Shown here: one piece after another, positions 1 through 8,262 of the stretch
How the letters are laid out: each line of letters opens with the position of its first letter
Numbering within the stretch: position 1 is the stretch's first letter
Assembly: GCA_964553375.1 (NCBI GenBank)
Contig: CAZKKN010000019.1
Location: 1 to 33,210, forward strand
From: UBA9715 sp964553375
Lineage (GTDB): Bacteria; Actinomycetota; Coriobacteriia; Coriobacteriales; Eggerthellaceae
Length of the DNA stretch: 33,210 bases
Reading direction: 5' to 3'
The notes under the pieces: generated by a model
The model's input: the letters and a program-made list of their open reading frames with translations, nothing else
The model's database searches: none
What the model was told of the DNA's origin: nothing
Program-made: the position numbers and the translations under genes

Positions 1-36
1 TTGCACCAAGCGTACTTCGGTACGCGCAGCGTGCAA
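1..36. repeat. Stem-loop with TTCG tetraloop
   Basis: Two-tier inverted repeat. The inner stem GCGTAC/GTACGC (10-15 and 20-25) closes a TTCG tetraloop; the outer stem TTGCAC/GTGCAA is at 1-6 and 31-36, with unpaired bases between. TTCG loops on GC stems are common in structured RNA and terminators. No T-run follows on the plus strand, so a terminator role is only possible. It may be cut by the window edge. Confidence 0.5.
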
Positions 37-55
37 AACAAGGGGCATATGAAGG

Positions 56-110
56 CACCCCGGGAAGTTTCTGCGCGGGGTGAGTTACGGCGATCGGCAG
101 ATCGCCGTAA
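56..110. repeat. Two hairpins just after the recJ stop codon
   Basis: The first hairpin pairs CACCCCG (56-62) with CGGGGTG (76-82). The second is a perfect 11-bp stem, TTACGGCGATC (85-95) with GATCGCCGTAA (100-110) around a 4-nt loop. The second begins one base after the recJ stop codon, so it lies in the recJ 3' end. Neither has a clear T-run on either strand. An RNA 3'-end stabiliser or non-canonical terminator is the likeliest reading. Confidence 0.5.
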
Positions 111-111
111 C

Positions 112-3100
112 CTAATAGGGCAGTATGGGGCGCATAACCCGCCGCTGCAGCTCAGAGGCGGATTCGTGAAGGGCCCAGGCTTTGAACTCCTCGAATACCG
201 CCTGCTCATCCAGACCTTCGCTATAGCGCACGGAGTTCTCTAGGGTCACCTTATCGGCCCCGGGCACAACGCGCACGTAGCGGGTCATCTCGCCAGAGGT
301 GAACTCATTGCGGGTCTCGATGAGCCCCAACTCACGGAAAACCGCAACGGCGCACTCCACCGAATGCTGGGAGACCTCGCAGCCGAATCTGGATGCACGA
401 GTGGCGGCTTCCACATTGCTCATGGTGAAGAACCCCTCACCCGCCTCTTCCTGGGCACTGCGGAGAGCCTTGTAAATCTGAACCATGTGCTTCCGATCGG
501 GAGTCATCTCGCCAAGGATCCCCTTGTTTATCTCGGCATCCTTGGGCGTATAGAGCAGGTGAATCCCCGCACGCGCACCATCGCGCCCGGCGCGGCCGCT
601 CATCTGGTTGAACTCGATCTCGTTGTAAGGAAGGTTGTAAAGCACCACATGACGGATGTCGGGGATGTTGACGCCCTCTCCGAAAGCAGAGGTGGCGATG
701 AGCACCGAGAACTGCCCAGCACGGAACATCTCCTCCACCCGCGTGCGCTCAGCCCGGGACAGGCCGGCGTTGTAAAACCCGATCATAAGCGAGATCTGCG
801 GCACGCGGCGCCGCAGGATACGCGCCAGTTGCACCGATTGAGCCCGCGAGCTCACATAGATGACCGTCTTCTCGCCGCTTGCCACCAGGTTCGCCAGATA
901 ATCCTCGCGGGTCTTCAAGCCGCGCTGGTCGTCAATGATCAGGTTGGGTCGCTCGGTCTCGTCGTAAATGCAGGAATCTATGGAAAGGATGTCGGTGATG
1001 TCGCCGGCAATGGCGCTATCGGCCGTGGCGGTGAGCGCCAGCACCACCGGGTCGCCCAGTTTCCCCTTGAGCGAGCGCAGCATCTTGTAGGCCACACGAT
1101 TGCCCGCCTTCGCCATGCCGATGTGATGGGCCTCGTCAATCACCATGAAACGCACGCGGCCGGACTCCCCGATGCGGTCGGCGTGGAAATTCAGGAACTC
1201 CGGTGTGGTGAGCACGATGTCCACCTCGCCGTTGGCCAGCTGTCCGTAGATGGCCTCGCGCTCTTCGGGCGAGGTCTCGCCGGTGAGCACGCAGGTGGTG
1301 ATGCCGAATTGCGCCAGGGCGTTGTTCAAATGGAATGCCTGGTCGCTGATGAGCGCTCGCAACGGATAGACGAACAGGGAAACCGTGTGGTCGCGCAGGG
1401 CGCGCATGGCTGCATGCACGTGGAAGATGAGGGATTTGCCGCGGCCGGTGGCCATGATGCACATGGTGGAGCAGCCGGCGTCTAGGCAATCGAGCACCTC
1501 GCGCTGCTTCTCGTGCAGGCTCGCTGTACCGATAAGCGTCTGGATGATGTCGGCCTCCAGCTTCACCGGCTCACTCTTGGCGCGATGCTCCCACTGGGAG
1601 CGGTTGGAAACGCGAATCTCCTCGTAGGCTTCCAGGGCGATGGGGCACTCGCTGCGGGTCTCGCAAAGCTCCTCGTCGCTCGCATCGAAAAGGTTGGAGA
1701 TGAACTGGCAATTCAGCGGGTCCAAACACGCCTCAAGGGCAGCGCACGTCTCGGCCGGCGAGACGGACTTCAGCATGGCCTTCACCGTGCGCCGGCCGCG
1801 CCATTCGTCAATCTGCACCTCAAAAGCGGCGTTCACCAGGCTTTTCGTATTCACCAATTGCTCTATGTCGTTGCAGTGGAACATGATAGCCGCTACGGAG
1901 CTGCGCCCGTCGCTGAGCGTGCAGGAGAGGTGGTTCTTGTCCGCTCCCACCGCGCGCGCGTTGGTCAGGAACACGTCCCGGGCCAGCAGACAGGGCACTT
2001 TGTTCTCTTGACCGAAAGGCGCCAGCATGCCCAGCTTCTCCACGTTGGGGATGGTGAGCTCTTCCAAGGAGACGCAGGTATCCACCTCCACCAGCGGATG
2101 GAAGGCATCGGGCGGCAGCGCATCCATGTAAGCGCAAAGGCGCTCGGTGAATTCGCCCAGCTTGGCCGCGGGAAGCGTGACCCCCACGGCCGCTTCGTGG
2201 CCGCCGAATCGCGTGAGCAGGTCGCTCGCGCTTTCCACCGCCTTGAACAGGTTGACCTGCCCCACGGTGCGGCCGCTGCCACGGGCTTCGTCGCCATCGA
2301 TGGTGAAAAGCAGCGTGGGGACCCCGTAGGTGTGCACGAGCCGGCTGGCCACGATGCCCTTGACGCCCTCATGCCAATGCTCGCCGGCGACCACCAAGGC
2401 ACGCTGGCCTTTGTAGACCTCCAAGGCCTGCTCGCGGGCCATTTCCGAAAGCTCCGCCTCAATGGCGCGACGCTGATCGTTAGTGGCCTCAAGGTTCGAC
2501 GCCAAGGCGCAGGCGGCGTCGAAGTCATCGGTCATCAGCAGGTCAAGGGCCACCTTTGCGTCACCCAAGCGCCCGGCGGCGTTCAGCCGCGGGATTACTG
2601 AGAAGCTAAGGTCGATGGAGCTCACAGCGCTTCCCGCCACGCCCGCTTGACCCAGAAGCGCCGCCATGCAAGGGCGAGGGTCGGTATTGATGCGCTTCAG
2701 ACCGTCGGCAACCAAGGCGCGATTCTCCTCCACCATGGGCATGAGATCGGCCACGGTGCCCAAAGTTGCCAAGTCAGTGTAGGAACGCCACAGATGCGGG
2801 AACCCAAAACGGCCACCCAGGGCCTGGACGACCTTCAATGCCACACCCACGCCGGCAAGGATATTGCTGCGACAGTCCGGGTCGGTCTTGGGGTCAACGA
2901 GGGGAACGCCCTCGGGGCAGTGCTCGGGAGGTTCGTGGTGGTCGGTGATCACCACGTCCACGCCGTCAGCGACGATCTTCGCCACCTCGTCTTTGCAGGC
3001 GATACCGCAATCCACCGTTACGATGAGTTCCGGTTCAAGCTCCTTCACGCGCTTGTACGCCGCCTCGGTGAGCGCGTATCCCTCGTCGAATCGCCGAGGG

Positions 3101-3438
3101 ATGAACGGTGTAGCCTGACCGCCCAAGGCACGAAGGCCGCGGGTCAGCACCGCAGTAGCCGACACGCCATCCACATCGAAGTCACCGAACACCACGATGC
3201 GGCGCCGGTCGCGGATAGCGGCTTCCAGCTTGTCCACCACCTCTTCCATCCCGGGGGTGAAATAGGGGTTCAGCCAATCTTCATCAAGTGAGGGATTCAG
3301 GAACTCCTCAGCCTGCTCCAACGTGGTAATGCCGCGGGCCACCATGATAGATGCGATGAACCCGGGAAGCTGGAAGTGCTCTCTTAGACACGCGACGGCC
3401 TGCGGATTCGCCGCTTTAACGTTATATGTGGCTGACAT
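112..3438 (-). CDS. recJ: RecJ exonuclease fused to a RecQ-like DEAH helicase
   Basis: The product is 1108 aa, about twice a typical RecJ. The N-terminal half is a complete 5'-3' single-strand DNA exonuclease of the DHH family: DFDVDG at 86-91, DCG at 143-145, DHH at 166-168, RLNAAGRLGDA near 284-294, and GGHEAAVG of DHHA1 at 412-419, then an OB-like region to about 560. The C-terminal half is a superfamily 2 helicase: Walker A ATGRGKS at 663-669, DEAH at 768-771, LTATA at 802-806, and QMSGRAGRDG (motif VI) at 945-954. I see no RecQ-type Cys cluster after it; the tail from about 990 looks like a winged helix. The start is ATG 3438, preceded by AAGGA; upstream in-frame codons lack a ribosome site. 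Predicted role: unwinding coupled to 5'-strand resection in recombinational repair. It is open throughout with no sign of a frameshift. Confidence 0.93.
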   Translation of the reverse strand: MSATYNVKAANPQAVACLREHFQLPGFIASIMVARGITTLEQAEEFLNPSLDEDWLNPYFTPGMEEVVDKLEAAIRDRRRIVVFGDFDVDGVSATAVLTRGLRALGGQATPFIPRRFDEGYALTEAAYKRVKELEPELIVTVDCGIACKDEVAKIVADGVDVVITDHHEPPEHCPEGVPLVDPKTDPDCRSNILAGVGVALKVVQALGGRFGFPHLWRSYTDLATLGTVADLMPMVEENRALVADGLKRINTDPRPCMAALLGQAGVAGSAVSSIDLSFSVIPRLNAAGRLGDAKVALDLLMTDDFDAACALASNLEATNDQRRAIEAELSEMAREQALEVYKGQRALVVAGEHWHEGVKGIVASRLVHTYGVPTLLFTIDGDEARGSGRTVGQVNLFKAVESASDLLTRFGGHEAAVGVTLPAAKLGEFTERLCAYMDALPPDAFHPLVEVDTCVSLEELTIPNVEKLGMLAPFGQENKVPCLLARDVFLTNARAVGADKNHLSCTLSDGRSSVAAIMFHCNDIEQLVNTKSLVNAAFEVQIDEWRGRRTVKAMLKSVSPAETCAALEACLDPLNCQFISNLFDASDEELCETRSECPIALEAYEEIRVSNRSQWEHRAKSEPVKLEADIIQTLIGTASLHEKQREVLDCLDAGCSTMCIMATGRGKSLIFHVHAAMRALRDHTVSLFVYPLRALISDQAFHLNNALAQFGITTCVLTGETSPEEREAIYGQLANGEVDIVLTTPEFLNFHADRIGESGRVRFMVIDEAHHIGMAKAGNRVAYKMLRSLKGKLGDPVVLALTATADSAIAGDITDILSIDSCIYDETERPNLIIDDQRGLKTREDYLANLVASGEKTVIYVSSRAQSVQLARILRRRVPQISLMIGFYNAGLSRAERTRVEEMFRAGQFSVLIATSAFGEGVNIPDIRHVVLYNLPYNEIEFNQMSGRAGRDGARAGIHLLYTPKDAEINKGILGEMTPDRKHMVQIYKALRSAQEEAGEGFFTMSNVEAATRASRFGCEVSQHSVECAVAVFRELGLIETRNEFTSGEMTRYVRVVPGADKVTLENSVRYSEGLDEQAVFEEFKAWALHESASELQRRVMRPILPY

Positions 3439-3467
3439 GCTAAATCCTTGCGAGTAACTAATGTATT

Positions 3468-3489
3468 CCCCAGCATTGTAACACTGGGG
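3468..3489 (-). promoter_or_regulatory. Candidate recJ promoter inside a dyad
   Basis: An extended -10 (TG-T-TACAAT, 3475-3483) lies about 37 bases upstream of the recJ ATG. It is embedded in a dyad with arms CCCCAG (3468-3473) and CTGGGG (3484-3489). The -35 is poor, as expected for an extended -10. The overlap of dyad and -10 suggests an operator, but no known repressor consensus was recognised. Confidence 0.35.
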
Positions 3490-3565
3490 TTCCGCGCGCA
3501 GAGAAACCGTTAGAAAGCTAAGAGGATGAGGGTTCGGACGAGGAAGCATCAAGGACTGAAGAGGG

Positions 3566-3664
3566 CGGGAAGGCAGGTCTCGCTAAGGCTTCGGCTGCGG
3601 ATTCCTGTGGTGTGTTATACCACAGGAATCCTTGCCTGCAGAATCGCTCGACTCTGCCTTCCCG
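3566..3664. repeat. Nested palindrome 3' of cysK
   Basis: An outer 11-bp stem, CGGGAAGGCAG (3566-3576) with CTGCCTTCCCG (3654-3664), encloses an inner 13-bp perfect stem, GGATTCCTGTGGT (3599-3611) with ACCACAGGAATCC (3619-3631), around a 7-nt loop. It begins 23 bases after the cysK stop codon and has no T-run. The outer arms and the TTCGGCTGCGGA segment resemble the repeats behind leuS at 30993-31098 and 31310-31415, so it may be a diverged family member carrying an extra inner hairpin. Confidence 0.6.
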
Positions 3665-3687
3665 TTTCCCGCCTTCGACCTGCTCCT

Positions 3688-4614
3688 CTAACGGAAAAGC
3701 GGTGTGGAGAAGTAGCGCTCACCAGTGTCGGGCAGCACGGTGACGACCGTCTTTTCGGGGCCCAACTCCGCAGCCAGCTTCAGGGCAGCCGCCACATTGG
3801 TCCCCGAGGAGACGCCGCACATCAACCCCTCATCACGCGCGAGCGACCGCGCCGTTTCCAAGGCGTCTTCGTCGCTGATCACGCAGATGCGGTCGTAAAT
3901 CTCCTGGTCGAGAATGGCCGGAATGAGCCCGTCACCGATGCCCATCTGCAGGTGGCTCCCAATGCCGCCGCCAGAGAGTATGGCGGCATTCTCGGGCTCC
4001 ACGGCCCAGATCTCTATATCGGGATAGAGCCGTTTCAGCGTTTGCCCTATGCCCGAGATGGTTCCGCCGGTTCCAATGCCGCTCACGAACCCATGGATGT
4101 GACAACCGGCGTCTTCGGCGATCTCCAAAGCGGTGTGGTTGCGATGCGCCCGCAGATTGTCGATGTTCTCGAACTGCTGAGGCACATAAACGCGCGGGTC
4201 TTCCTCAGCCATAGCCTGGGCGATGGCGATGCATTCATCGATCGCCTTGCCGATGTCGCCATCGTCGTGGACCACAACCACGGTTGCTCCGTAGTGCTCC
4301 ACCAAACGCCGGCGCTCCACCGACACCGAATCGGGCATGATGATGCGCGCCTCGTAGCCCTTCACCGCGCACACCAGCGCCAGGCCGATGCCCTGGTTTC
4401 CGCTGGTAGGCTCCACGATGATGCTTCCCGGCCCAATATCGCCCCGCTTCTCGGCCTCTTCGATCATCTTGGCCGCCGTGCGCGTCTTGATGGACCCGCC
4501 GATGTTCACGCCTTCGTATTTCACCAGCACCTGCGCCATGCCCGGCTCAACCAGCCGCTGCAAGCGCACAAGCGGCGTGTGACCCACCGCTTCCAAAACG
4601 TTGTCGTATATCAC
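3688..4614 (-). CDS. cysK: Cysteine synthase (O-acetylserine sulfhydrylase)
   Basis: A 308-aa fold-type II PLP enzyme that makes cysteine from O-acetylserine and sulfide in the cytoplasm; length is normal for CysK. The PLP lysine is K43 in GGSIKTRTA. The substrate loop is PTSGNQGI at 69-76, and the PLP phosphate loop GIGTGGTISGIG and the late SSGTN are both present. Two positions differ from the commonest CysK text: KTR in place of KDR after the lysine, and Q in place of T in the TSGNTG loop. The true donor could therefore be O-phosphoserine or another activated serine; I cannot tell. The start codon is GTG (4614), with GAGGAG five bases upstream. It is a single gene with its own promoter, between uup and recJ. 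Confidence 0.92.
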   Translation of the reverse strand: MIYDNVLEAVGHTPLVRLQRLVEPGMAQVLVKYEGVNIGGSIKTRTAAKMIEEAEKRGDIGPGSIIVEPTSGNQGIGLALVCAVKGYEARIIMPDSVSVERRRLVEHYGATVVVVHDDGDIGKAIDECIAIAQAMAEEDPRVYVPQQFENIDNLRAHRNHTALEIAEDAGCHIHGFVSGIGTGGTISGIGQTLKRLYPDIEIWAVEPENAAILSGGGIGSHLQMGIGDGLIPAILDQEIYDRICVISDEDALETARSLARDEGLMCGVSSGTNVAAALKLAAELGPEKTVVTVLPDTGERYFSTPLFR

Positions 4615-4620
4615 TGCATC

Positions 4621-4649
4621 TCCTCTATATATGTATAGGAGCGATTATA
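4621..4649 (-). promoter_or_regulatory. cysK -10 box and imperfect dyad over the leader
   Basis: A perfect TATAAT on the minus strand (4644-4649) lies about 30 bases upstream of the cysK GTG. Between it and the start is an AT-rich imperfect dyad (4621-4640, TCCT...AGGA) whose start-proximal arm touches the GAGGAG ribosome site. A repressor on the dyad, or RNA pairing, could control cysteine synthesis; no known regulator motif was recognised. The -35 is not convincing. Confidence 0.4.
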
Positions 4650-4679
4650 GCCAAAAGGGAATGGGAAAGACGTGGAGCG

Positions 4680-6527
4680 CTATTGACCCAGCTTCTCGGC
4701 GAGGTCGAGCCAGGTCAACTCCAGAGCGTCCTTTTGCGCACGCAGCTCGTCAATCTCCTGCTGGATCTCCCCCAAGGCTTGGAAATCCGTGGGATCGGCC
4801 TCGTGAAGGCGCGCTTCAGCCGCTTCCAGTTTGCCGGTCATCGTTGCGATTTTGCGCTCGGTGGAGTTGAACTCCTTCTTCAAGGCGCGCAGTTCCTGGT
4901 TGGAAAGGCCGGCTTGGGCTGCCTGAGATGCCTGAGATGCCTGAGCTGCACCGGCGGTACCGGCGGAGCCACCGTGGGTGCCCGCGTTTGCACCCGCACC
5001 CGCGCTGCGCGCCGCGGCGGCTTCGCGCTGGTCAGCGAGCTCAAGATACTCCTCAATGCCACCCGGAAGATGGCGCAATTCGCCATCGAGCAGCGCGTAT
5101 TGGTCGTCGGTCACACGCTCCATGAGATAGCGATCGTGGGTGATGAGGATCAACGTCCCCGGCCAGCCATCAAGCAGGTCTTCCACAGCAGCGAGCATGT
5201 CCACATCCAAGTCGTTGCCCGGCTCGTCTAAGATCAGCACGTTGGGCTCCTCGAGCAGGATGAGCATGAGGGCGAGTCGTCGCTTCTGACCGCCGGAAAG
5301 ATCGCAGACCGGCTCATTCAGATCGGCATTGGAGAAACCCAATCGCTCCAGCAGCTGCTTGGGCGTTTGATCCTTGCCATCCAGCATGATGGCATGACCG
5401 AATCGCCCTATGACCTGGCGAACCCGATCGGTTCCGAACGATTCCAACTCGTCCAGATGCTGGGAGAGCACGGCGAACTTCACCGTTTTCCCCACCTTCA
5501 CGAATCCGCTGGTGGGGCTGAGCTTTTGTTGAATCACGTTGATGAGCGTGGTCTTCCCGGCTCCATTGGCGCCCACGATACCCAAGCGATCACCGGGGCC
5601 GATGAGCCACTCGATGCCATCGAGCACCTTGCGCTCGCCGAATTGCACGGTGACCCCTTTCAGGTCCACCACCTGCTTGCCCAGGCGCGTGATCGCCATG
5701 CGCTTCAGCTCCAGCTCGTCGCGCAAAGGCGGCACATCGGCGATGAGCTCCTGAGCTGCCTTCACGTGGAATTTGGGCTTAGTGGCCCGGGCGCGCGCTC
5801 CACGCGAAAGCCACGCCAGCTCGCGTCGCAACTTGTTCTGACGGCGCTCCTCGGTGACGCGCGCCACCCGATCGCGCTCCACGCGTTGCATGATGTAAGC
5901 GGAGAAGCCGCCCTCGAAAGGCTCCACGCGGCAATCGTGGACCTCCCACATCGCCGTGCATACCTCGTCCAAGAACCAGCGGTCGTGGGTCACCACCAGA
6001 TAAGCGCCCTGACCAGCGCGCCAGCGGGTCTTCAGGTGCTCGGCGAGCCAATGGATGGCGCGCACGTCCAGATGGTTGGTGGGCTCGTCGAACATCAGCA
6101 CATCGTAGTCGCCGATGAGCAGCCGCGCCAAATCCACGCGCCGCCGCTGGCCGCCCGAAAGCGTACCTACCTTCGCATCCCAAGGGATGTCACTCACGAT
6201 TCCCGAGATGATAGCGCGGATACGCGCGTCTCCCGCCCATTCGTGCTCGGGCATGGTGCCCACGATGGAGGCGCCCACCGTGGCGGTGTCTTCAAGCCGG
6301 TCGCGCTGGCCTAGCAGACCCACCCGCACACCGTTGGTGCGAATCACCCGCCCTGCTGTGGGCTGGATCACCCCAGCCAGCAGCTGGAGCAGGGTGGACT
6401 TCCCATCGCCGTTGCGCCCCACGATGCCTATGCGGTCGCCAGAGTCCACACCCAAAGACACATCGCGCAGCACCGTCTTGGACGGATACTCCATGGTGAC
6501 CTTCTCGAATCCCAGCAAAAACGCCAC
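4680..6527 (-). CDS. uup: ABC-F ATPase, Uup type
   Basis: A 615-aa soluble protein with two ABC domains and no membrane segments, as in ABC-F ribosome-associated ATPases. Domain 1 has Walker A GRNGDGKST (37-45), signature LSGGQ (123-127) and DEPTNHLD (147-154). Domain 2 has GANGAGKTT (319-327), LSGGQ (410-414) and DEPGNDLD (434-441); NDLD in the second site is typical of Uup, though Gly replaces the usual Thr. After a low-complexity Ala/Gly/Ser/Gln linker (about 503-540) comes a basic coiled coil to the end, matching the Uup C-terminal domain. GTG 6527 is the start, with GGAG eight bases upstream. It follows leuB by 36 bases, so it may share the leu transcript. A resistance-type ABC-F role is possible but less likely. 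Confidence 0.85.
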   Translation of the reverse strand: MAFLLGFEKVTMEYPSKTVLRDVSLGVDSGDRIGIVGRNGDGKSTLLQLLAGVIQPTAGRVIRTNGVRVGLLGQRDRLEDTATVGASIVGTMPEHEWAGDARIRAIISGIVSDIPWDAKVGTLSGGQRRRVDLARLLIGDYDVLMFDEPTNHLDVRAIHWLAEHLKTRWRAGQGAYLVVTHDRWFLDEVCTAMWEVHDCRVEPFEGGFSAYIMQRVERDRVARVTEERRQNKLRRELAWLSRGARARATKPKFHVKAAQELIADVPPLRDELELKRMAITRLGKQVVDLKGVTVQFGERKVLDGIEWLIGPGDRLGIVGANGAGKTTLINVIQQKLSPTSGFVKVGKTVKFAVLSQHLDELESFGTDRVRQVIGRFGHAIMLDGKDQTPKQLLERLGFSNADLNEPVCDLSGGQKRRLALMLILLEEPNVLILDEPGNDLDVDMLAAVEDLLDGWPGTLILITHDRYLMERVTDDQYALLDGELRHLPGGIEEYLELADQREAAAARSAGAGANAGTHGGSAGTAGAAQASQASQAAQAGLSNQELRALKKEFNSTERKIATMTGKLEAAEARLHEADPTDFQALGEIQQEIDELRAQKDALELTWLDLAEKLGQ

Positions 6528-6563
6528 GGCTCAAACTCCAACTTCCGTCGTTCTCGCTTGGGG

Positions 6564-7670
6564 TTAGAGACGCTGAACCACCAGGTCGCCCATGGCGGCG
6601 GTACCCACGATCTTGTCGGGCGGGGTTTGGGCATCGGCGATGTCGCCAGTGCGCCACCCTTCGTCCAGCAGTTGAGTCACCGCCCGATGGATATCGCTGG
6701 CAGCATCGCTCATATCGAAGCTGTAACGCAGCATCATCTCCACGGAAAGGATCTGAGCCAAAGGATTGGCAATGCCCTGACCTGCTATATCAGGCGCGCT
6801 TCCATGGCTTGGCTCATAGAGGGCGGTTCCATCGCCCAAGCTGGCAGAAGCGAGCATCCCCAGCGACCCGGAGATCTGCGCTGCCTCATCGGACAGGATG
6901 TCGCCGAACATGTTCTCGGTCACCACCACATCGAAATCCTTGGGGCGATTGATAAGCTGCATGGCGGCGTTATCTACCAGCATGTCAATCAGCTCGACCT
7001 GAGGGTACTCCTCATTATGGACACGGTGGACAACCTCACGCCACAGCCGGCTGGTCTCCAGCACATTGGCCTTGTCGATGGAATGGACGCGCCCGCGCCG
7101 CTTCGTCGCCGCCTCAAACGCCTGACGGGCGATGCGCTCCACCTCGTACTCACGGTATTCCAGCGTGTCGTAGGCCCGCTGACCTGGCTTTCCGTCAGAG
7201 CCCGCACCTTCCTCGTCATAGAAGCGCTCACGCATGCCGAAGTAAAGGCCGCCGGTGAGCTCGCGCACGATCATAAGATCAACGCCATCCACCACCTCGG
7301 GCTTCAAGGTGGAAGCCTGGGAGAGCGCCTCGAAGATCTGCACCGGGCGCAGATTGGTATAAAGCCCCAGTTCCTTGCGGATGCCCAGAAGCCCTTGCTC
7401 CGGCCGGGGTGCCGTTGGGTCGGTGGTATCCCACTTGGGGCCTCCCACCGCCGCAAGCAAAACAGCATCGGCATCCTGGGCGATCTCCAGGGTGTCCTGA
7501 GGAAGCGCGCATCCGAAGCCATCGATGGCGCACCCCCCGATAAGCGCCTCGCGGTAGATGAAGTCAACCCCATACTTAGCACCGATGGCATCGAGCACTT
7601 TGCAGCCCTCGGCGATGATCTCCGGCCCTATGCCATCGCCAGGCAAAAGACAGATCCTATAGCTTTCCAT
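6564..7670 (-). CDS. leuB: 3-isopropylmalate dehydrogenase
   Basis: A 368-aa enzyme of the isocitrate/isopropylmalate dehydrogenase family. It oxidises and decarboxylates 3-isopropylmalate with NAD to 2-ketoisocaproate in leucine synthesis. Visible motifs are LLPGDGIGPE at the N-terminus, the substrate arginine in VRELTGGLYFG, the metal-binding LVDNAAMQL and ENMFGDILSDEAA segments, and the cofactor loop PSHGSAPDIAGQGIANP. ATG 7670 is chosen over an adjacent in-frame TTG because GGAGG lies five bases before it. It is the third gene of leuC-leuD-leuB and is followed closely by uup. Length is normal. leuA and ilv genes are not in the window. Confidence 0.96.
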   Translation of the reverse strand: MESYRICLLPGDGIGPEIIAEGCKVLDAIGAKYGVDFIYREALIGGCAIDGFGCALPQDTLEIAQDADAVLLAAVGGPKWDTTDPTAPRPEQGLLGIRKELGLYTNLRPVQIFEALSQASTLKPEVVDGVDLMIVRELTGGLYFGMRERFYDEEGAGSDGKPGQRAYDTLEYREYEVERIARQAFEAATKRRGRVHSIDKANVLETSRLWREVVHRVHNEEYPQVELIDMLVDNAAMQLINRPKDFDVVVTENMFGDILSDEAAQISGSLGMLASASLGDGTALYEPSHGSAPDIAGQGIANPLAQILSVEMMLRYSFDMSDAASDIHRAVTQLLDEGWRTGDIADAQTPPDKIVGTAAMGDLVVQRL

Positions 7671-7756
7671 CAAAACCTCCTAAGATGGCGCGAGCCAGAC
7701 AAACATGATGAGCAGAACAACCTGGCACGCCGCAAAACCTGATGCGTCGCGAAGTT

Positions 7757-8251
7757 CTATGCCCCTAACTTCTCACGGGTGCGGTTGATAAGGCCGCCGG
7801 CCTTGATTATCTCCTGCAGAAACGGCGGAAACGGCTGAACTTGGAAACTCTGCCCTGTAGTGAGGTCGCGAATCTGGCCCGTATCGGCATCCACCGCCAC
7901 GCTGTGCCCATCGCCGATGGCATCCACCGCCTCCGGGCACTCCATGATGGGCAGCCCGATGTTTATGGCGTTGCGGAAGAAGATGCGCGCGAAGCTCTTG
8001 GCGATCACCACGCTCACCCCCGCCGACTTGATTGCCAAAGGCGCATGCTCCCGCGACGAACCGCAACCGAAATTCTCCTCGGCCACGATGATGTCCCCAG
8101 GTTGCACCCGCTCAACGAAGGTTGCGTCCAGGTCCTCCAAGCAGTGGGCAGCCAGATGCTGAGGGTCGGAGCTGTTGAGATAGCGCGCCGGGATGATCAC
8201 ATCCGTGTCCACGTCGCGACCGTACTTGAATGCTTTTCCTTCGAACTCCAT
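7757..8251 (-). CDS. leuD: 3-isopropylmalate dehydratase small subunit
   Basis: A 164-aa swivel-domain subunit that pairs with LeuC to isomerise 2- to 3-isopropylmalate. It has the family YGRDVDTDVIIPARYLN opening and the NFGCGSSREHAP loop. The short length fits the archaeal/homoaconitase-like LeuD type rather than the roughly 200-aa enterobacterial type, and the LeuC here is of the matching short type. ATG 8251 has AAAGG seven bases upstream and lies only 11 bases after the leuC stop, so the two are cotranscribed and probably translated in balance. Confidence 0.95.
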   Translation of the reverse strand: MEFEGKAFKYGRDVDTDVIIPARYLNSSDPQHLAAHCLEDLDATFVERVQPGDIIVAEENFGCGSSREHAPLAIKSAGVSVVIAKSFARIFFRNAINIGLPIMECPEAVDAIGDGHSVAVDADTGQIRDLTTGQSFQVQPFPPFLQEIIKAGGLINRTREKLGA

Positions 8252-8262
8252 CGCTTTGCCTT

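Noticed and set aside
364..2601. Long plus-strand open frames opposite recJ
   Set aside because: High GC makes long antisense frames common; the minus strand carries conserved RecJ and helicase motifs throughout, and the plus-strand peptides show low-complexity Arg/His-rich text with no domain.
4919..4950. Tandem GCCTGAGAT units inside uup
   Set aside because: They encode the Ala/Ser/Gln linker between ABC core and C-terminal coiled coil; ordinary low-complexity coding sequence.
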